From: Pseudomonadota bacterium
Lineage (GTDB): Bacteria; Pseudomonadota; Gammaproteobacteria; Steroidobacterales; Steroidobacteraceae
Assembly (NCBI GenBank): GCA_021787615.1
Contig: JAJYLP010000004.1
Span: 26,399-90,398, forward strand
Length of the DNA stretch: 64,000 nt
Reading direction: 5' to 3'
In this document: positions 49,417 to 57,585 of the stretch, one piece after another
How positions within the stretch are numbered: position 1 is the first letter of the stretch
Layout of the letters: each line of letters starts with the position of its first letter
Notes under the pieces: model-generated
What the model was told of the DNA's origin: nothing
Seen by the model: only the letters and a program-made list of their open reading frames with translations
The model's database searches: none
Translations under genes and position numbers: made by a program

Positions 49417-50286
49417 TTAAGCCCTTTTTAGCAGCGTCGGGTATCCATTCGTTTGCAGCTCTGCCACCACCTTGTCTGTCAACTTCCAGGCGTCACCCTT
49501 CAGGCGAACCACGAGATCGTTCCAGACTCGCCCGAACGCCTCGACCGCATCATCGTCGCTGAAATGGACACCCGCGGGCAACAAGGGCGCGATGTCTTCC
49601 GTCAGGCTGCGCGTCAATTTCTCCAGCATGCGCTGTTCAGCCACGGCACGCGTTATGGACACGCCCTCGAGGGACAAATAGTGCTCGAAGCTCGCCACCA
49701 GCCGATCGGCATCCAACGCCAATTCCTTCAATCCCTCTCCAAGATCAAACAGGTCACGGTTCTTACGCCGCTGCAGTAGTGCGCGGAATTTTGTACCGAA
49801 CAGTTCTTCAGGTTCGAAAGACGCGATTTCGGCCTTGCCCTGATACCAGTCGCTCTCGACTGCGAAGGGGTAGTGGCGAACGCCAAACAAGCTCTCTTGT
49901 TCACGCGTATTGATTTCGACCTTCAGCTTCAACGCCGATTGTGTGGCTTCCGGGGTAAACTTAAACACCACGTGCATTGAATGTCCCGCCTGCTCTCTGC
50001 TACACCTGCCCAGCCACGCGAGCGCTTTTCGGATCGCATCGACTGTGGCACCGATCGGCTCCGGCCGGGTCTGCACCAAGTCAATGTCATCGGAATAGCG
50101 CAGCGGCTGCCGGAACAGCAGCTTATGAATCGCGGTACCACCGCGAAACGCGATCCTGCCGCGCAGAGCCGGTGCGCTGAACAGGTCGCACAGCGCGCGG
50201 CAGATAATGAGATCCTGCTCCACCTGCCGCAAGTCAGGCCATGGTGATTTGGCGCTCCACGCCTGAATATAGGCCCGGGGAATCAA
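49417..50286 (-). CDS. abiEii: AbiEii-type nucleotidyltransferase toxin
   Basis: A 289-residue toxin of the type IV abortive-infection system AbiE, related to the MenT tRNA nucleotidyltransferases. The active-site motifs are IAFRGGTAIHKLLF, RYSDDIDLVQT, LKLKVEINTREQE and RRKNRDLFDLGEGLKEL. It begins at TTG 50286, which overlaps the stop of abiEi, so the two are coupled. It probably blocks growth on phage infection. Confidence 0.92.
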   Translation of the reverse strand: MIPRAYIQAWSAKSPWPDLRQVEQDLIICRALCDLFSAPALRGRIAFRGGTAIHKLLFRQPLRYSDDIDLVQTRPEPIGATVDAIRKALAWLGRCSREQAGHSMHVVFKFTPEATQSALKLKVEINTREQESLFGVRHYPFAVESDWYQGKAEIASFEPEELFGTKFRALLQRRKNRDLFDLGEGLKELALDADRLVASFEHYLSLEGVSITRAVAEQRMLEKLTRSLTEDIAPLLPAGVHFSDDDAVEAFGRVWNDLVVRLKGDAWKLTDKVVAELQTNGYPTLLKRA

Positions 50287-51101
50287 GCGTCGGCCTCGAT
50301 CGACTCATTGAGGATCAGCCTCCACCGGGTCACCTTCTCGTGCAGTCCCGGCAGCCCTTCGATCAATGGTTTCACGGAAGGATCGAGCAGCACGGCCGTC
50401 TTGGATTTCTGAACAAAAGGACGCAGCGCATCCGCTTGCTGTACGTGACGCACGCGCTCCAACAAATAGCCGAGCCGACGCACCGATGAGTTCTCGTAGT
50501 GGGCGGCGAGCTTGGCCAGCCGCTGCGGTCGCGCCTGCGCACCCAGGTCTTTCACGATCTGGGCCACGGCGTTGATGCCACCCGCCCTGTGGAAATACCG
50601 TACACAGTCGAGCAGCGTCAATTCGATGCCGGCCACTTTCGCGAAGCCCGCGTCGCTCTTCAGCGAGTTCAGCCAATCTTCTCGATTGACATCGGCGAAG
50701 GCCGTGGGATTTTGATAGACGAACTCCAGACGGTGCCGACCGATCTCGAAGCCGCGCAGCTGCTTCGGCACCATCACCTGAAACACCATCGACGCCTGAT
50801 GCGAGGCGCCGTGGAACGCGGCGGCACGCAGTAAACCGATGCGATAGTCGAGCTGCAGGTATTTCATCAGCGGGTCGATCCAGCGCGCCGGATCGGGCGC
50901 ACCAATGTTGCGGTCTTCCGGGCGCAGAATCAGATAGAAACCATGCCGGGGGCTCGCTAGGCGGTTCTTCCCGGCTTGCCGCATGAGCGCCATGCTCAAG
51001 GCCTCAGACGACAGACCAAGCGTCGCCTGCGCTTCCTCCCTCAGGAAGTACGCACGGCCGTGGGCAAGGCGATCTTCCATGTACTGCTCAAGATTTTGCA
51101 T
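50283..51101 (-). CDS. abiEi: AbiEi-type antitoxin and transcriptional repressor
   Basis: A 272-residue antitoxin with an N-terminal winged helix (YFLREEAQATLGLSSEALSM) and the AbiEi C-terminal domain (ASPRHGFYLILRPEDRNIGA, RWIDPLMKYLQLDYRIGLLR and GIELTLLDCVRYFHRAGGIN). The ATG at 51101 is abutted by a 57-bp operator. The -10-like TATGAT lies 6 nt before the ATG, so translation may be leaderless. It represses its own operon by binding inverted repeats in known cases. Confidence 0.92.
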   Translation of the reverse strand: MQNLEQYMEDRLAHGRAYFLREEAQATLGLSSEALSMALMRQAGKNRLASPRHGFYLILRPEDRNIGAPDPARWIDPLMKYLQLDYRIGLLRAAAFHGASHQASMVFQVMVPKQLRGFEIGRHRLEFVYQNPTAFADVNREDWLNSLKSDAGFAKVAGIELTLLDCVRYFHRAGGINAVAQIVKDLGAQARPQRLAKLAAHYENSSVRRLGYLLERVRHVQQADALRPFVQKSKTAVLLDPSVKPLIEGLPGLHEKVTRWRLILNESIEADA

Positions 51102-51158
51102 TCCCAAATCATATACGAAAACATACGAATTTTGTATATTTTTGCATATGACTTGGGA
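51102..51158. promoter_or_regulatory. abiE operator: 57-bp dyad touching the start codon
   Basis: TCCCAAATCATAT (51102-51114) and ATATGACTTGGGA (51146-51158) form the outer arms. Counting inward, 23 of 28 base pairs are complementary around base 51130. The block is AT-rich and contains TATGAT on the reverse strand. This matches the expectation that AbiEi binds inverted repeats at its own promoter. Confidence 0.75.
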
Positions 51159-51180
51159 GTCGCGAGCTGGACCTCCTCAT

Positions 51181-51548
51181 CGCGGGTACGGCTGCGGGTA
51201 TAGGCGCCATGCCTGATACGATATCTCCTTAGGATTCAGTGCAATGGCGGGTCTCATTCGACTCCGACCTCGGGCACCATCAACGATTCAACCATTGCGG
51301 CGTCGCAATGGCCCCAGAGTCCCGCGCCCCCGTCGTGGAGCGCCCGGCCAGCGACCCGCAGCGCAGTGCCGTGGGAGCCGGTCGCTCGCGGCAGGTCAAA
51401 TGAGGTACGCGCCAATCCGGCCATCAACGCCGACGCCATCGACATTGATGTCTATTTGATGTTGCCGTTCTTTTTAGCTATCCCCAGGGCCGCGCAATCG
51501 GAGTGATGCTCCCTCCGGACTCAGTGAGTTGACTTCCGCGCCGAACCT
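51181..51548. repeat. island repeat unit R3 with tRNA-Leu 3'-end copy
   Basis: Degenerate GGGTA motifs (51184-51201), then the exact 20-bp tRNA end at 51257-51276 followed by CCATCAA. Downstream blocks shared with R1 and R4 include GAGCCGGTCGCTCGCGGCAG, AATGAGGTACGCGCCAATCC and GAGTTGACTTCCGC. The order of blocks is the same as in the other units. Confidence 0.72.
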
Positions 51549-51575
51549 TGGTCAGCCTATGCGGTTCCACATAAC

Positions 51576-51968
51576 CTAACCGGCAGCCGGATGTCTGTCA
51601 CTAATGTTGCTGGTGGCCCGCAGGAATGCCCGTGTCTTGATGTTCCACGCCAACAGACATCCCACCCCAATAGCACCAGGCAACATATACCACCAGGGTG
51701 ACTGGAATTGTCTTGGAGCCCAAAAACTCAGGAACAGAAACGACAAAACCGCCACAAATAATGCCGACACAATCTTTGGATCTCGTCCGGCTCGGCGTTT
51801 GGCAGAACGCAGAAGCGGAGCCCTTTCTGTCGGTCGGACCATTTTTAGCATTGGAAATAGAAACGAAACCCAAGCGGTTCGCCGCGCCGCACGATATTCG
51901 CGTTCTCGCTCAGCATCCGACAGAATCCTTGACGCGATCCAATTGGCTTCAATTCGGGAGAGCCGCAT
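51576..51968 (-). CDS. small membrane protein of unknown function
   Basis: A 130-residue protein with a charged N-terminal part (ILSDAEREREYRAARRTAW) and two predicted membrane helices near residues 69-83 (ALFVAVLSFLFLSFW) and 95-107 (MLPGAIGVGCLLAW). I do not recognise a family. It has no overlapping better candidate and a lower GC than core genes. It sits between R3 and vapBC; about 220 bp downstream of its start (51969-52188) contain nothing I can identify. Confidence 0.5.
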   Translation of the reverse strand: MRLSRIEANWIASRILSDAEREREYRAARRTAWVSFLFPMLKMVRPTERAPLLRSAKRRAGRDPKIVSALFVAVLSFLFLSFWAPRQFQSPWWYMLPGAIGVGCLLAWNIKTRAFLRATSNISDRHPAAG

Positions 51969-52188
51969 TGTTCTAGGCTTAATCCCAAGGATAAACCATT
52001 GTCATTTCGTCTTTATCAGACGCCTTCAGGGCCACCAAGAACGGAACTCGGCAGCTTAAGGGTCATCGCAGCACTGCCGAACGCCCGCGTACGCGCACTG
52101 TACGCAACGTCGAAGGAGCGACCAGAGACTGCGCGGGATCGGCTAGAGACACACAGCACAGCATAGCGTTCGTGAATATGCCCTGTTA

Positions 52189-52587
52189 CTACGCAATCCA
52201 ATCCTCAAGCCGAATGCCATCGATCCGCGAGAACTCTCGTGTGTTATGTGTAACTAGAATGATGTCCAGCGCATGCGCATGACTTCCGATGAGCGTATCG
52301 AGCGGACCAATCGGTCTCCCCTGCTGCTCGAGCGATGCACGGACCTCCCCATAGGTCATTGCGGCGCCTTCATCGAAACCCGCAACCTCGAGCGGCAACA
52401 GAAATTCGCCCAGTGCGTCATGCGCAACCTTGGGGCGACTACTTTTTGCCGCGCCGAAAGTGAGTTCGCCCAACGTAATTGACGAAATTCCGACCTGTCC
52501 GATCGCCTTGCCGCGTATCTTCTTAAGCGCGACCGGATTCTTTTTGATGATGGCGATGCACGTGTCCGTATCCAGCATCCATTTCAC
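52189..52587 (-). CDS. vapC: VapC-type PIN-domain ribonuclease toxin
   Basis: A 132-residue PIN-domain toxin that usually cleaves tRNA or rRNA. Acidic active-site residues are visible in MLDTDTCIAIIK (first Asp), SSITLGELTFGA (Glu), GPLDTLIGSHAHAL (Asp) and NTREFSRIDGIRLEDW. It starts at GTG 52587, overlapping the vapB stop. A truncated, roughly 90 percent identical copy lies at 57163-57501. Confidence 0.94.
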   Translation of the reverse strand: MKWMLDTDTCIAIIKKNPVALKKIRGKAIGQVGISSITLGELTFGAAKSSRPKVAHDALGEFLLPLEVAGFDEGAAMTYGEVRASLEQQGRPIGPLDTLIGSHAHALDIILVTHNTREFSRIDGIRLEDWIA

Positions 52588-52817
52588 TGCAGCGGCTCCC
52601 GCCGCTCGGCTTCACGTGGCTGCTCGCGTTCGTTCATGAAATCTGCCGGAAACTTATCCAGGCTCTGAACCAGCGTATCCCACGATTTGGCTTTGGGCAG
52701 AAGTACGACCGCACTGCCGACGCGCTTGATCAGCACCTCTGCTCCGGCAAAGCGGAACTCCTTTGGAAGCCGTACCGCCTGGCTGTCCCCGTTCTTGAAG
52801 AGCTTGGCCGTTTTCAC
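52584..52817 (-). CDS. vapB: VapB-type antitoxin (SpoVT/AbrB-like)
   Basis: A 77-residue antitoxin with a swapped-hairpin AbrB domain: KTAKLFKNGDSQAVRLPKEF then RFAGAEVLIKRVGSAVVLLP, and a C-terminal toxin-binding tail with DFMNEREQPREAERREP. GTG 52817 has an AAGG ribosome site 7 nt upstream and begins the conserved domain. Coupled to vapC. Confidence 0.93.
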   Translation of the reverse strand: MKTAKLFKNGDSQAVRLPKEFRFAGAEVLIKRVGSAVVLLPKAKSWDTLVQSLDKFPADFMNEREQPREAERREPLQ

Positions 52818-52850
52818 GAATGCACCTTGGTCTTTATTACATATAGATAA

Positions 52851-52879
52851 ATAATATATATCCGGGTGGATTCTGTCAA
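52851..52879 (-). promoter_or_regulatory. vapBC promoter
   Basis: On the reverse strand a perfect TTGACA (52874-52879), a 17-bp spacer and TATTAT (52851-52856) form a near-consensus sigma-70 promoter. The start of transcription would be about 27 nt before the vapB GTG. The AT-rich run just downstream (52838-52856) is a likely VapBC binding site. Confidence 0.75.
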
Positions 52880-52967
52880 GCGCACTGTCTCTGACCACTT
52901 GTAGTCCCCCCACCAGCCGCCTTCGCCCAGGTCGCCGCTAGCGAGGCGCGGGAACTCCTCTCCCGGC

Positions 52968-53159
52968 AAGACACGCATCACGATCAGGATCGATGACGAC
53001 GTCATCGAAGCATTCCGTGTCAAAGCAGAAGCGGCCGGGCGCGCCTACCAGACCCTCATCAACGAGGCGCTGCGCGCCGCGCTTACCGAAAATGATCGGC
53101 CCTTGACCGCCAAAGTGATGCGCGAGGTCGGTCGGGAAGAGCTTGCGCACGCTCGGTGA
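52968..53159 (+). pseudogene. BrnA-type antitoxin remnant, 5' end missing
   Basis: The 63 codons before the TGA at 53157-53159 read KTRITIRIDDDVIEAFRVKA then EAAGRAYQTLINEALRAALT, the ribbon-helix-helix core of BrnA/DUF4415 antitoxins. The tail is ENDRPLTAKVMREVGREELA. No start codon or upstream BrnA sequence and no BrnT toxin gene are present, so only the C-terminal half survives. Its last 14 codons recur at 57504-57548. Confidence 0.7.
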
Positions 53160-53197
53160 CGCGATCGAGCAGGCCCTCTCGCGGCGATTCGAGGTGT

Positions 53198-53632
53198 CGC
53201 CGCATGGACAAGCGCGGCGCTCACCATCTGGGCTTGGGGTATACCGCAGACATGACGGAGACCGGCGGGGGGTATGACCTGGGGGTACCTTTCGCCGCAG
53301 ACCCGCCGCGGGACATTGAAATTCAACTAGTTGCGGCGGTATTTCGACTCCGACCTCGGGCAGACCCAGCACTTCCGGCACCGCCGCGGATTGAATGCTC
53401 GGCGTCTCGTGCTTCGTTGCGAGTAGAACGGAGAGCCAGGACAGGCGCTGTGCCGCGGTAGCCGGTCGGCCGCGACAGGCCCGAATGAGGTACACGCCAA
53501 TCCGGCCGCCAGCGCGGGTGGCAGCGGCACCGGCGCCTTTTCGATGCTGCCCTCTTTTCGGCGATGCCAGGGGCGCACACTCACAGTGATGCATCCGCGG
53601 GATCGCATCGTGTCGAGTTCCGCTTCCAACCC
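53198..53632. repeat. island repeat unit R4 with tRNA-Leu 3'-end copy
   Basis: Begins with the CGCCGCATGGACA inverted-repeat element, then GGGGTATAC and GGGGGTAT/GGGGGTAC motifs (53236-53288). The exact tRNA end is at 53343-53362. Here it continues CAGACCC like the intact tRNA gene, not CCATCAA as in R1-R3. The downstream segment shares GTAGCCGGTCGGCCGCGACA, AATGAGGTACACGCCAATCC and ACACTCACAGTGATGC with R1/R3. About 170 bp to the next gene contain nothing I can identify. Confidence 0.75.
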
Positions 53633-53801
53633 ACTGCTGCCGCTCATACGGTCTCGGGTTCTGCGGCTGGTCACAAAGTGCAGCGGTCGTTGAATCGACC
53701 GATCCGGAGGACATCCGGCTGACTCACGACATCCGCATCAACTGCCGGCTTGCTTCGGACCAGGGGGGGTCCTAGGAGATCGCGCCGACCAGCGCCATGG
53801 C

Positions 53802-55691
53802 TCAAAGTTTCGTGAAGCCATCACTGCTCCACTCTTCCGAGCCGACTCCGTGGTGAGCGAAGAAGAGGCCGTCGGGATCGTATTTCTGCTTAATCCTGGC
53901 GAGCCGTGAATAGCTCTCGCCCCAGAAAGCCTGCCGCCACCCCTTCTTGAAGTAGTTGGTTTCGTTCACGTAGGAGCCGCTCTGCCCCGCAACGGCGCGA
54001 AGTCGCTCCATGCAGCGCCCGATCGCTTTCGCGGCGGCGCGTCCCCTGGCGACCTCGGGCTCATGCCCCGGAATTCCCGGATACGCGGGGCCTTCCCCAT
54101 TGGCCACGATCGCGAGCGCAAAGGCGGTGAGAACCGCCGGATTGGTGGCCGTATCTCTTGCGGCGGCAATTGCCTCGGGCCGGGCACCGGCGAGACCTTT
54201 GTTGAAATGCAATTCGATCCAGGCGTGCCGTGATGCGGCGAACAAGGTATCGGCAAGCCTCCCCTGGGAATTGCTCGCGAGCAGGGAAGCGGGCATCCAC
54301 AGCGAGTCGTAACCCCAAATGTACCAGCCAACCTGACCCCCATCGGCGTCCCACCAGAAATCCGACGGGGCCGCACCGGGCCGATCGTCTCGATGAAAAA
54401 GTGGCTCGTGCATCACACGCACGAGGACGTCGTCCAAGATCGCGTGGAACGGATTGCCGTTGCGCGGATATACGATTTCCGGCCAATGCTCAGCGAGCCA
54501 GCCGGCATCCCACATGCGTCGGGCGGGGAGGCTTCCATTCGCGAACCGCCCGGGAATCGAAAATCCGAGCGGTGATGACTTCACCCAGTCCAGGAACGGC
54601 TGCCAGACTGCTCGCAGCTGCTCGTCATTCAGTCCCTGCGAGAGCAGGTCAATCTCGAGGATGTTGTCGCCGCGTACGTGCACCTGCTCTCCCCAGTGCT
54701 GATTGAACAGATGCGCGGAGTAGAAGCTGACGAACTCTCGCAGCAGCCTCCGGTAGGCGTCGTCCGAGGGCGCTTTGATCTTGAAGTTCGTGACGCCAAA
54801 ATACTCAGGGAGATCGTGCGTGCGGACGGTGAGCTTGCTCACTGCCGCGAAGGAGCCGCCGCCGCCGCCCTTGAGCGCCCAGAACAGGTCGGGATGGGTG
54901 CAGGCGTTGGCGATCCGGGTGCGACCGTCTGCCGTGACGACCTCTGCCTCAAGCAGATTTCCCGCTCCCGTTCCGTAGCGCTTGGAAAAGCTTCCGAAGC
55001 CCCCTCCCAGGATGAGTCCGGCAACACCCACCGTCGTGCAGCCCCCGCCCTGGACGTACCGCCCACCTTCGGTCGTAACCGCCTCGTAAGCCTTGAGCCA
55101 GCAAGTTCCCGCGCCCATGGTGACAGCGGGTTGTGGCGCGATCTTGCCTTCGCAGCCCCGAGGCACGAACGCGGCATGCATCTCGACGTCGGTCATGTGA
55201 CGCGTCCAGATCAGCAGCGAATCGGGCGCATTCGAGGCGCCGATGTAGCTGTGTCCACGACCTTTGATGACCAACCTCAGATTGTTGTCGCGCGCAAAGT
55301 TCACCGCCGCGGCGATGTCGTCCGCATTCCGCGCCACCACCGCATAGACGCTGGGTTGGGTCCGCCAGGCATCGACCCAGCCGAAAGTCTCGGTCAGCCC
55401 GGGCTGGTCGGCGACATAGTAGGGGTTTCTGATCTCCTTGCCGAACTGCCGGGCGGCGACGCTGTTCGGCGCGGCTTTGACGACATCGATCGGAAAGCTG
55501 ACCGGAATCAGGTTCCCATCCACCCGGGCTTTCAGGGCGGCCCACTCATCCGCCTTCGGCCAGCCGGCATCGGTGGGCCGTACGCGGCGGATGAGACCTC
55601 TCCCGGCGAGCGGATCGGCCGACGCTGCTCGAGGCAGAAGCGCAAGAACGGAAGCGACTGACAAGCCCGTGAGAATCTCTCGTCTGCGCAT
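53802..55691 (-). CDS. exported FAD-linked oxidoreductase (berberine-bridge/BBE type)
   Basis: A 629-residue flavoprotein of the PCMH/BBE family, which oxidises alcohols, sugars or aromatic secondary metabolites. The N-terminus MRRREILTGLSVASVLALLP is a Tat-like signal. The FAD domain shows VIKGRGHSYIGAS (candidate covalent His) and GGGCTTVGVAGLILGGGFGS. The C-terminal BBE motif is YVNETNYFKKGW then SRLARIKQKYDPDGLFFAHH. The ATG at 55691 has AAAGG 8 nt upstream. It lies downstream of a LytTR regulator on the same strand. Confidence 0.9.
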   Translation of the reverse strand: MRRREILTGLSVASVLALLPRAASADPLAGRGLIRRVRPTDAGWPKADEWAALKARVDGNLIPVSFPIDVVKAAPNSVAARQFGKEIRNPYYVADQPGLTETFGWVDAWRTQPSVYAVVARNADDIAAAVNFARDNNLRLVIKGRGHSYIGASNAPDSLLIWTRHMTDVEMHAAFVPRGCEGKIAPQPAVTMGAGTCWLKAYEAVTTEGGRYVQGGGCTTVGVAGLILGGGFGSFSKRYGTGAGNLLEAEVVTADGRTRIANACTHPDLFWALKGGGGGSFAAVSKLTVRTHDLPEYFGVTNFKIKAPSDDAYRRLLREFVSFYSAHLFNQHWGEQVHVRGDNILEIDLLSQGLNDEQLRAVWQPFLDWVKSSPLGFSIPGRFANGSLPARRMWDAGWLAEHWPEIVYPRNGNPFHAILDDVLVRVMHEPLFHRDDRPGAAPSDFWWDADGGQVGWYIWGYDSLWMPASLLASNSQGRLADTLFAASRHAWIELHFNKGLAGARPEAIAAARDTATNPAVLTAFALAIVANGEGPAYPGIPGHEPEVARGRAAAKAIGRCMERLRAVAGQSGSYVNETNYFKKGWRQAFWGESYSRLARIKQKYDPDGLFFAHHGVGSEEWSSDGFTKL

Positions 55692-55910
55692 GCTCGAGCC
55701 TTTCTTGCTGCTCTGAAGGTACGGATCCCCTGCGTTCACGGGGCTCGGGGCCCCCGCATGCCTCTGCCAACCGCGCTTTCCTGATGCGCAATGCAACGCC
55801 GGGGTGTGACAGGAAAGCGCAAACGCTAGCGAACTTCGTCTCTGGCCGCCAGTAGCAAGGTGACGAGCGGCGCCCCTCAGGGACGAAAGGCGCCCTGCAG
55901 GTGAGCAGAT

Positions 55911-56771
55911 TCAGCGAAGCAGGTGCTGGAGGCGATCGCGATAGCGGCGGCTGAGATTCACGAAGCTGCCATCGTGCAGCACGATACGATAGTCGCCATG
56001 GTCCCAGGGCTGGATCTCCCGGATCCGATCGAGGTTGACGAGATGCCCGCGATGGACCCGTACGAACCGCTTCTGATCCAGCTTCTTCTCCAAAGCTGCG
56101 AGCGACTCCCGCCTGGGATAGGCCGTCCCCTGAGCGTGCACGGTCACGTAGTTTCCATTGGCGTCGATCCGGTCGATATCGGAGACGTTCAGGACGTACT
56201 CCCGGTTGAGTTTGCGCACGATCAGACGTTCGGGGGGCGTCTCGCCTGGGGGATTCTCGGTTGACAGCGCCGCTTTGCCGGTTCGGGCCTCCGACCAGAA
56301 CCCGTAAAGGCGAAACGCCATGATGCCGACGACCACCGCCCAATATGTGATGAAATCTTTTCGATACTCGTAAAGCCAGTTCGGCCACCAGCGGCCGAAG
56401 TCGTAATGCTGCCCCAGAAACCGGTACGCCCCATCGCGCAGTGCCACCATGCCAGCCACATGAACAAGCGAGAACGGCAGCGTGGCGAGCAGATGCGCCG
56501 GGAGATTGCGCAGCCAGCCCGGCGGGGTCACCGGAAACTGAGTGAGCCACCACCCGACCGCCGGGATGAGCAGCGCGATGCAGATGACGCTGGAGGTCTC
56601 CCATATGACGGGCTGCCACACTGGCAAGTGGACCCCGAGGCGCTCCCAATTGGTCATCGTCGTGTACACGTTGGACACGGCGACGACCGCCAGCAGGATG
56701 ACGAAGAACGCCATTTGCTGAAGAAAGACTGTGCGTGCGCTGTGCGGATTGAGTTCCGGGGAGGTGTCCAT
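55911..56771 (-). CDS. membrane-bound LytTR-family transcriptional regulator
   Basis: A 286-residue protein with an N-terminal block of four membrane helices (TVFLQQMAFFVILLAVVAVS, VIWETSSVICIALLIPAVGW, LLATLPFSLVHVAGMVAL and FITYWAVVVGIMAFRLYGFW). The C-terminal LytTR DNA-binding domain (residues about 185-286) has YVLNVSDIDRIDANGNYVTV, ESLAALEKKLDQKRFVRVHR and GHLVNLDRIREIQPW. This layout, without a receiver domain, senses a membrane signal directly. It is 219 bp upstream of the FAD oxidoreductase, which it may regulate. Confidence 0.9.
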   Translation of the reverse strand: MDTSPELNPHSARTVFLQQMAFFVILLAVVAVSNVYTTMTNWERLGVHLPVWQPVIWETSSVICIALLIPAVGWWLTQFPVTPPGWLRNLPAHLLATLPFSLVHVAGMVALRDGAYRFLGQHYDFGRWWPNWLYEYRKDFITYWAVVVGIMAFRLYGFWSEARTGKAALSTENPPGETPPERLIVRKLNREYVLNVSDIDRIDANGNYVTVHAQGTAYPRRESLAALEKKLDQKRFVRVHRGHLVNLDRIREIQPWDHGDYRIVLHDGSFVNLSRRYRDRLQHLLR

Positions 56772-57162
56772 CGTGATCGACCTGTCTACCCAATGCAATT
56801 ATTGCCCAGACCTGGAAGGATCGCATTGTTTAGAGCCACCCTGGTCCTCTCGGCTAGCTCGTGCGGTTCGATCGTCCGATTCCGCGACCGAGCTTCCCAG
56901 GCGCCTACCCGGCCCGAATGGGCTGCGTGCTCACTGATGTCGCCGAAACTGGTGCCGCCTGCTACGTACATCGCCGGCGCCTTTCTCGGTCGCGGCGAGC
57001 CGACCCACGCGTACTGGTCGATCCTTCATACGTTCAACGGCCGGTATCAGAGTGAAGCGGCGTCTCGATTGGTTGGTCTATGGAAACGACGAGCGGCAGC
57101 AGCTGGCCGGCCGGAGACGCCAAGCACGCGCGGCACAGCGCAGCGCCCATCAACACACTCCG
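56772..57162. other. intergenic stretch; no gene seen
   Basis: About 390 bp between the LytTR gene and the truncated vapC. Overlapping open frames exist on both strands but none shows a family pattern I trust. The LytTR promoter should lie at the left end. Confidence 0.4.
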
Positions 57163-57501
57163 TTACTGCGCAATCCAATCTTCGAGTCGAAGGCCGTCGA
57201 TCCGCGAGAACTCTCGTGTGTTATGTGTGACTAGAACGATGTTCAGCGCATGCGCATGACTGCCGATGAGCATATCGAGCGGCCCAATCGCGCTCCCCTG
57301 CTGCTCGAGCGATGCACAGACATCCCCGTAGGTCATTGCGGCGCCGTCATCGAAACCCGCAACCTCGAGCGGCAACAGAAATTCGTTCAGTGCGTCATGC
57401 GCCACCTTGGGACGGCTACTCTTTGCCGCGCCGAACATGAGTTCGCCCAACGTAATTGACGAAATTCCGACCTGCCCGATCGATTTGCTGCGTATTCTCT
57501 T
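57163..57501 (-). pseudogene. truncated vapC copy lacking the N-terminus
   Basis: The 112 C-terminal codons match vapC at 52189 closely (IGQVGISSITLGELMFGAAK, GPLDMLIGSHAHALNIVLVT and IDGLRLEDWIAQ). The first 20-odd residues, including the catalytic Asp in LDTDTC, are missing, and there is no vapB. At the break (57501-57504) the sequence switches to the tail of a brnA-like gene on the other strand. The frame stays open upstream but through unrelated sequence. It cannot make a working toxin. Confidence 0.85.
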
Positions 57502-57503
57502 AG

Positions 57504-57548
57504 GTGATGCGCGAAAACGTCCGGGAAGCCCTTGCGCACGCTCGGTGA
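57504..57548 (+). pseudogene. brnA-like 3' scrap fused to the vapC remnant
   Basis: The last 14 codons plus stop, VMRENVREALAHAR, match the tail of the brnA remnant at 53117-53159. In the 52-53 kb copy the corresponding pieces are about 610 bp apart, so a deletion joined them here. Confidence 0.7.
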
Positions 57549-57585
57549 AGCGATCGAGCCGACCCTTAGCGGCGATGCGAGGCAT

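Noticed and set aside
52938-53714. 258-codon minus-strand frame across R4
   Set aside because: It spans the antisense of the brnA remnant and the repeat unit; the same region in R1-R3 does not keep the frame.
56406-57230. 274-codon plus-strand frame
   Set aside because: Mostly antisense to the LytTR gene; the remaining part shows no recognisable domain.
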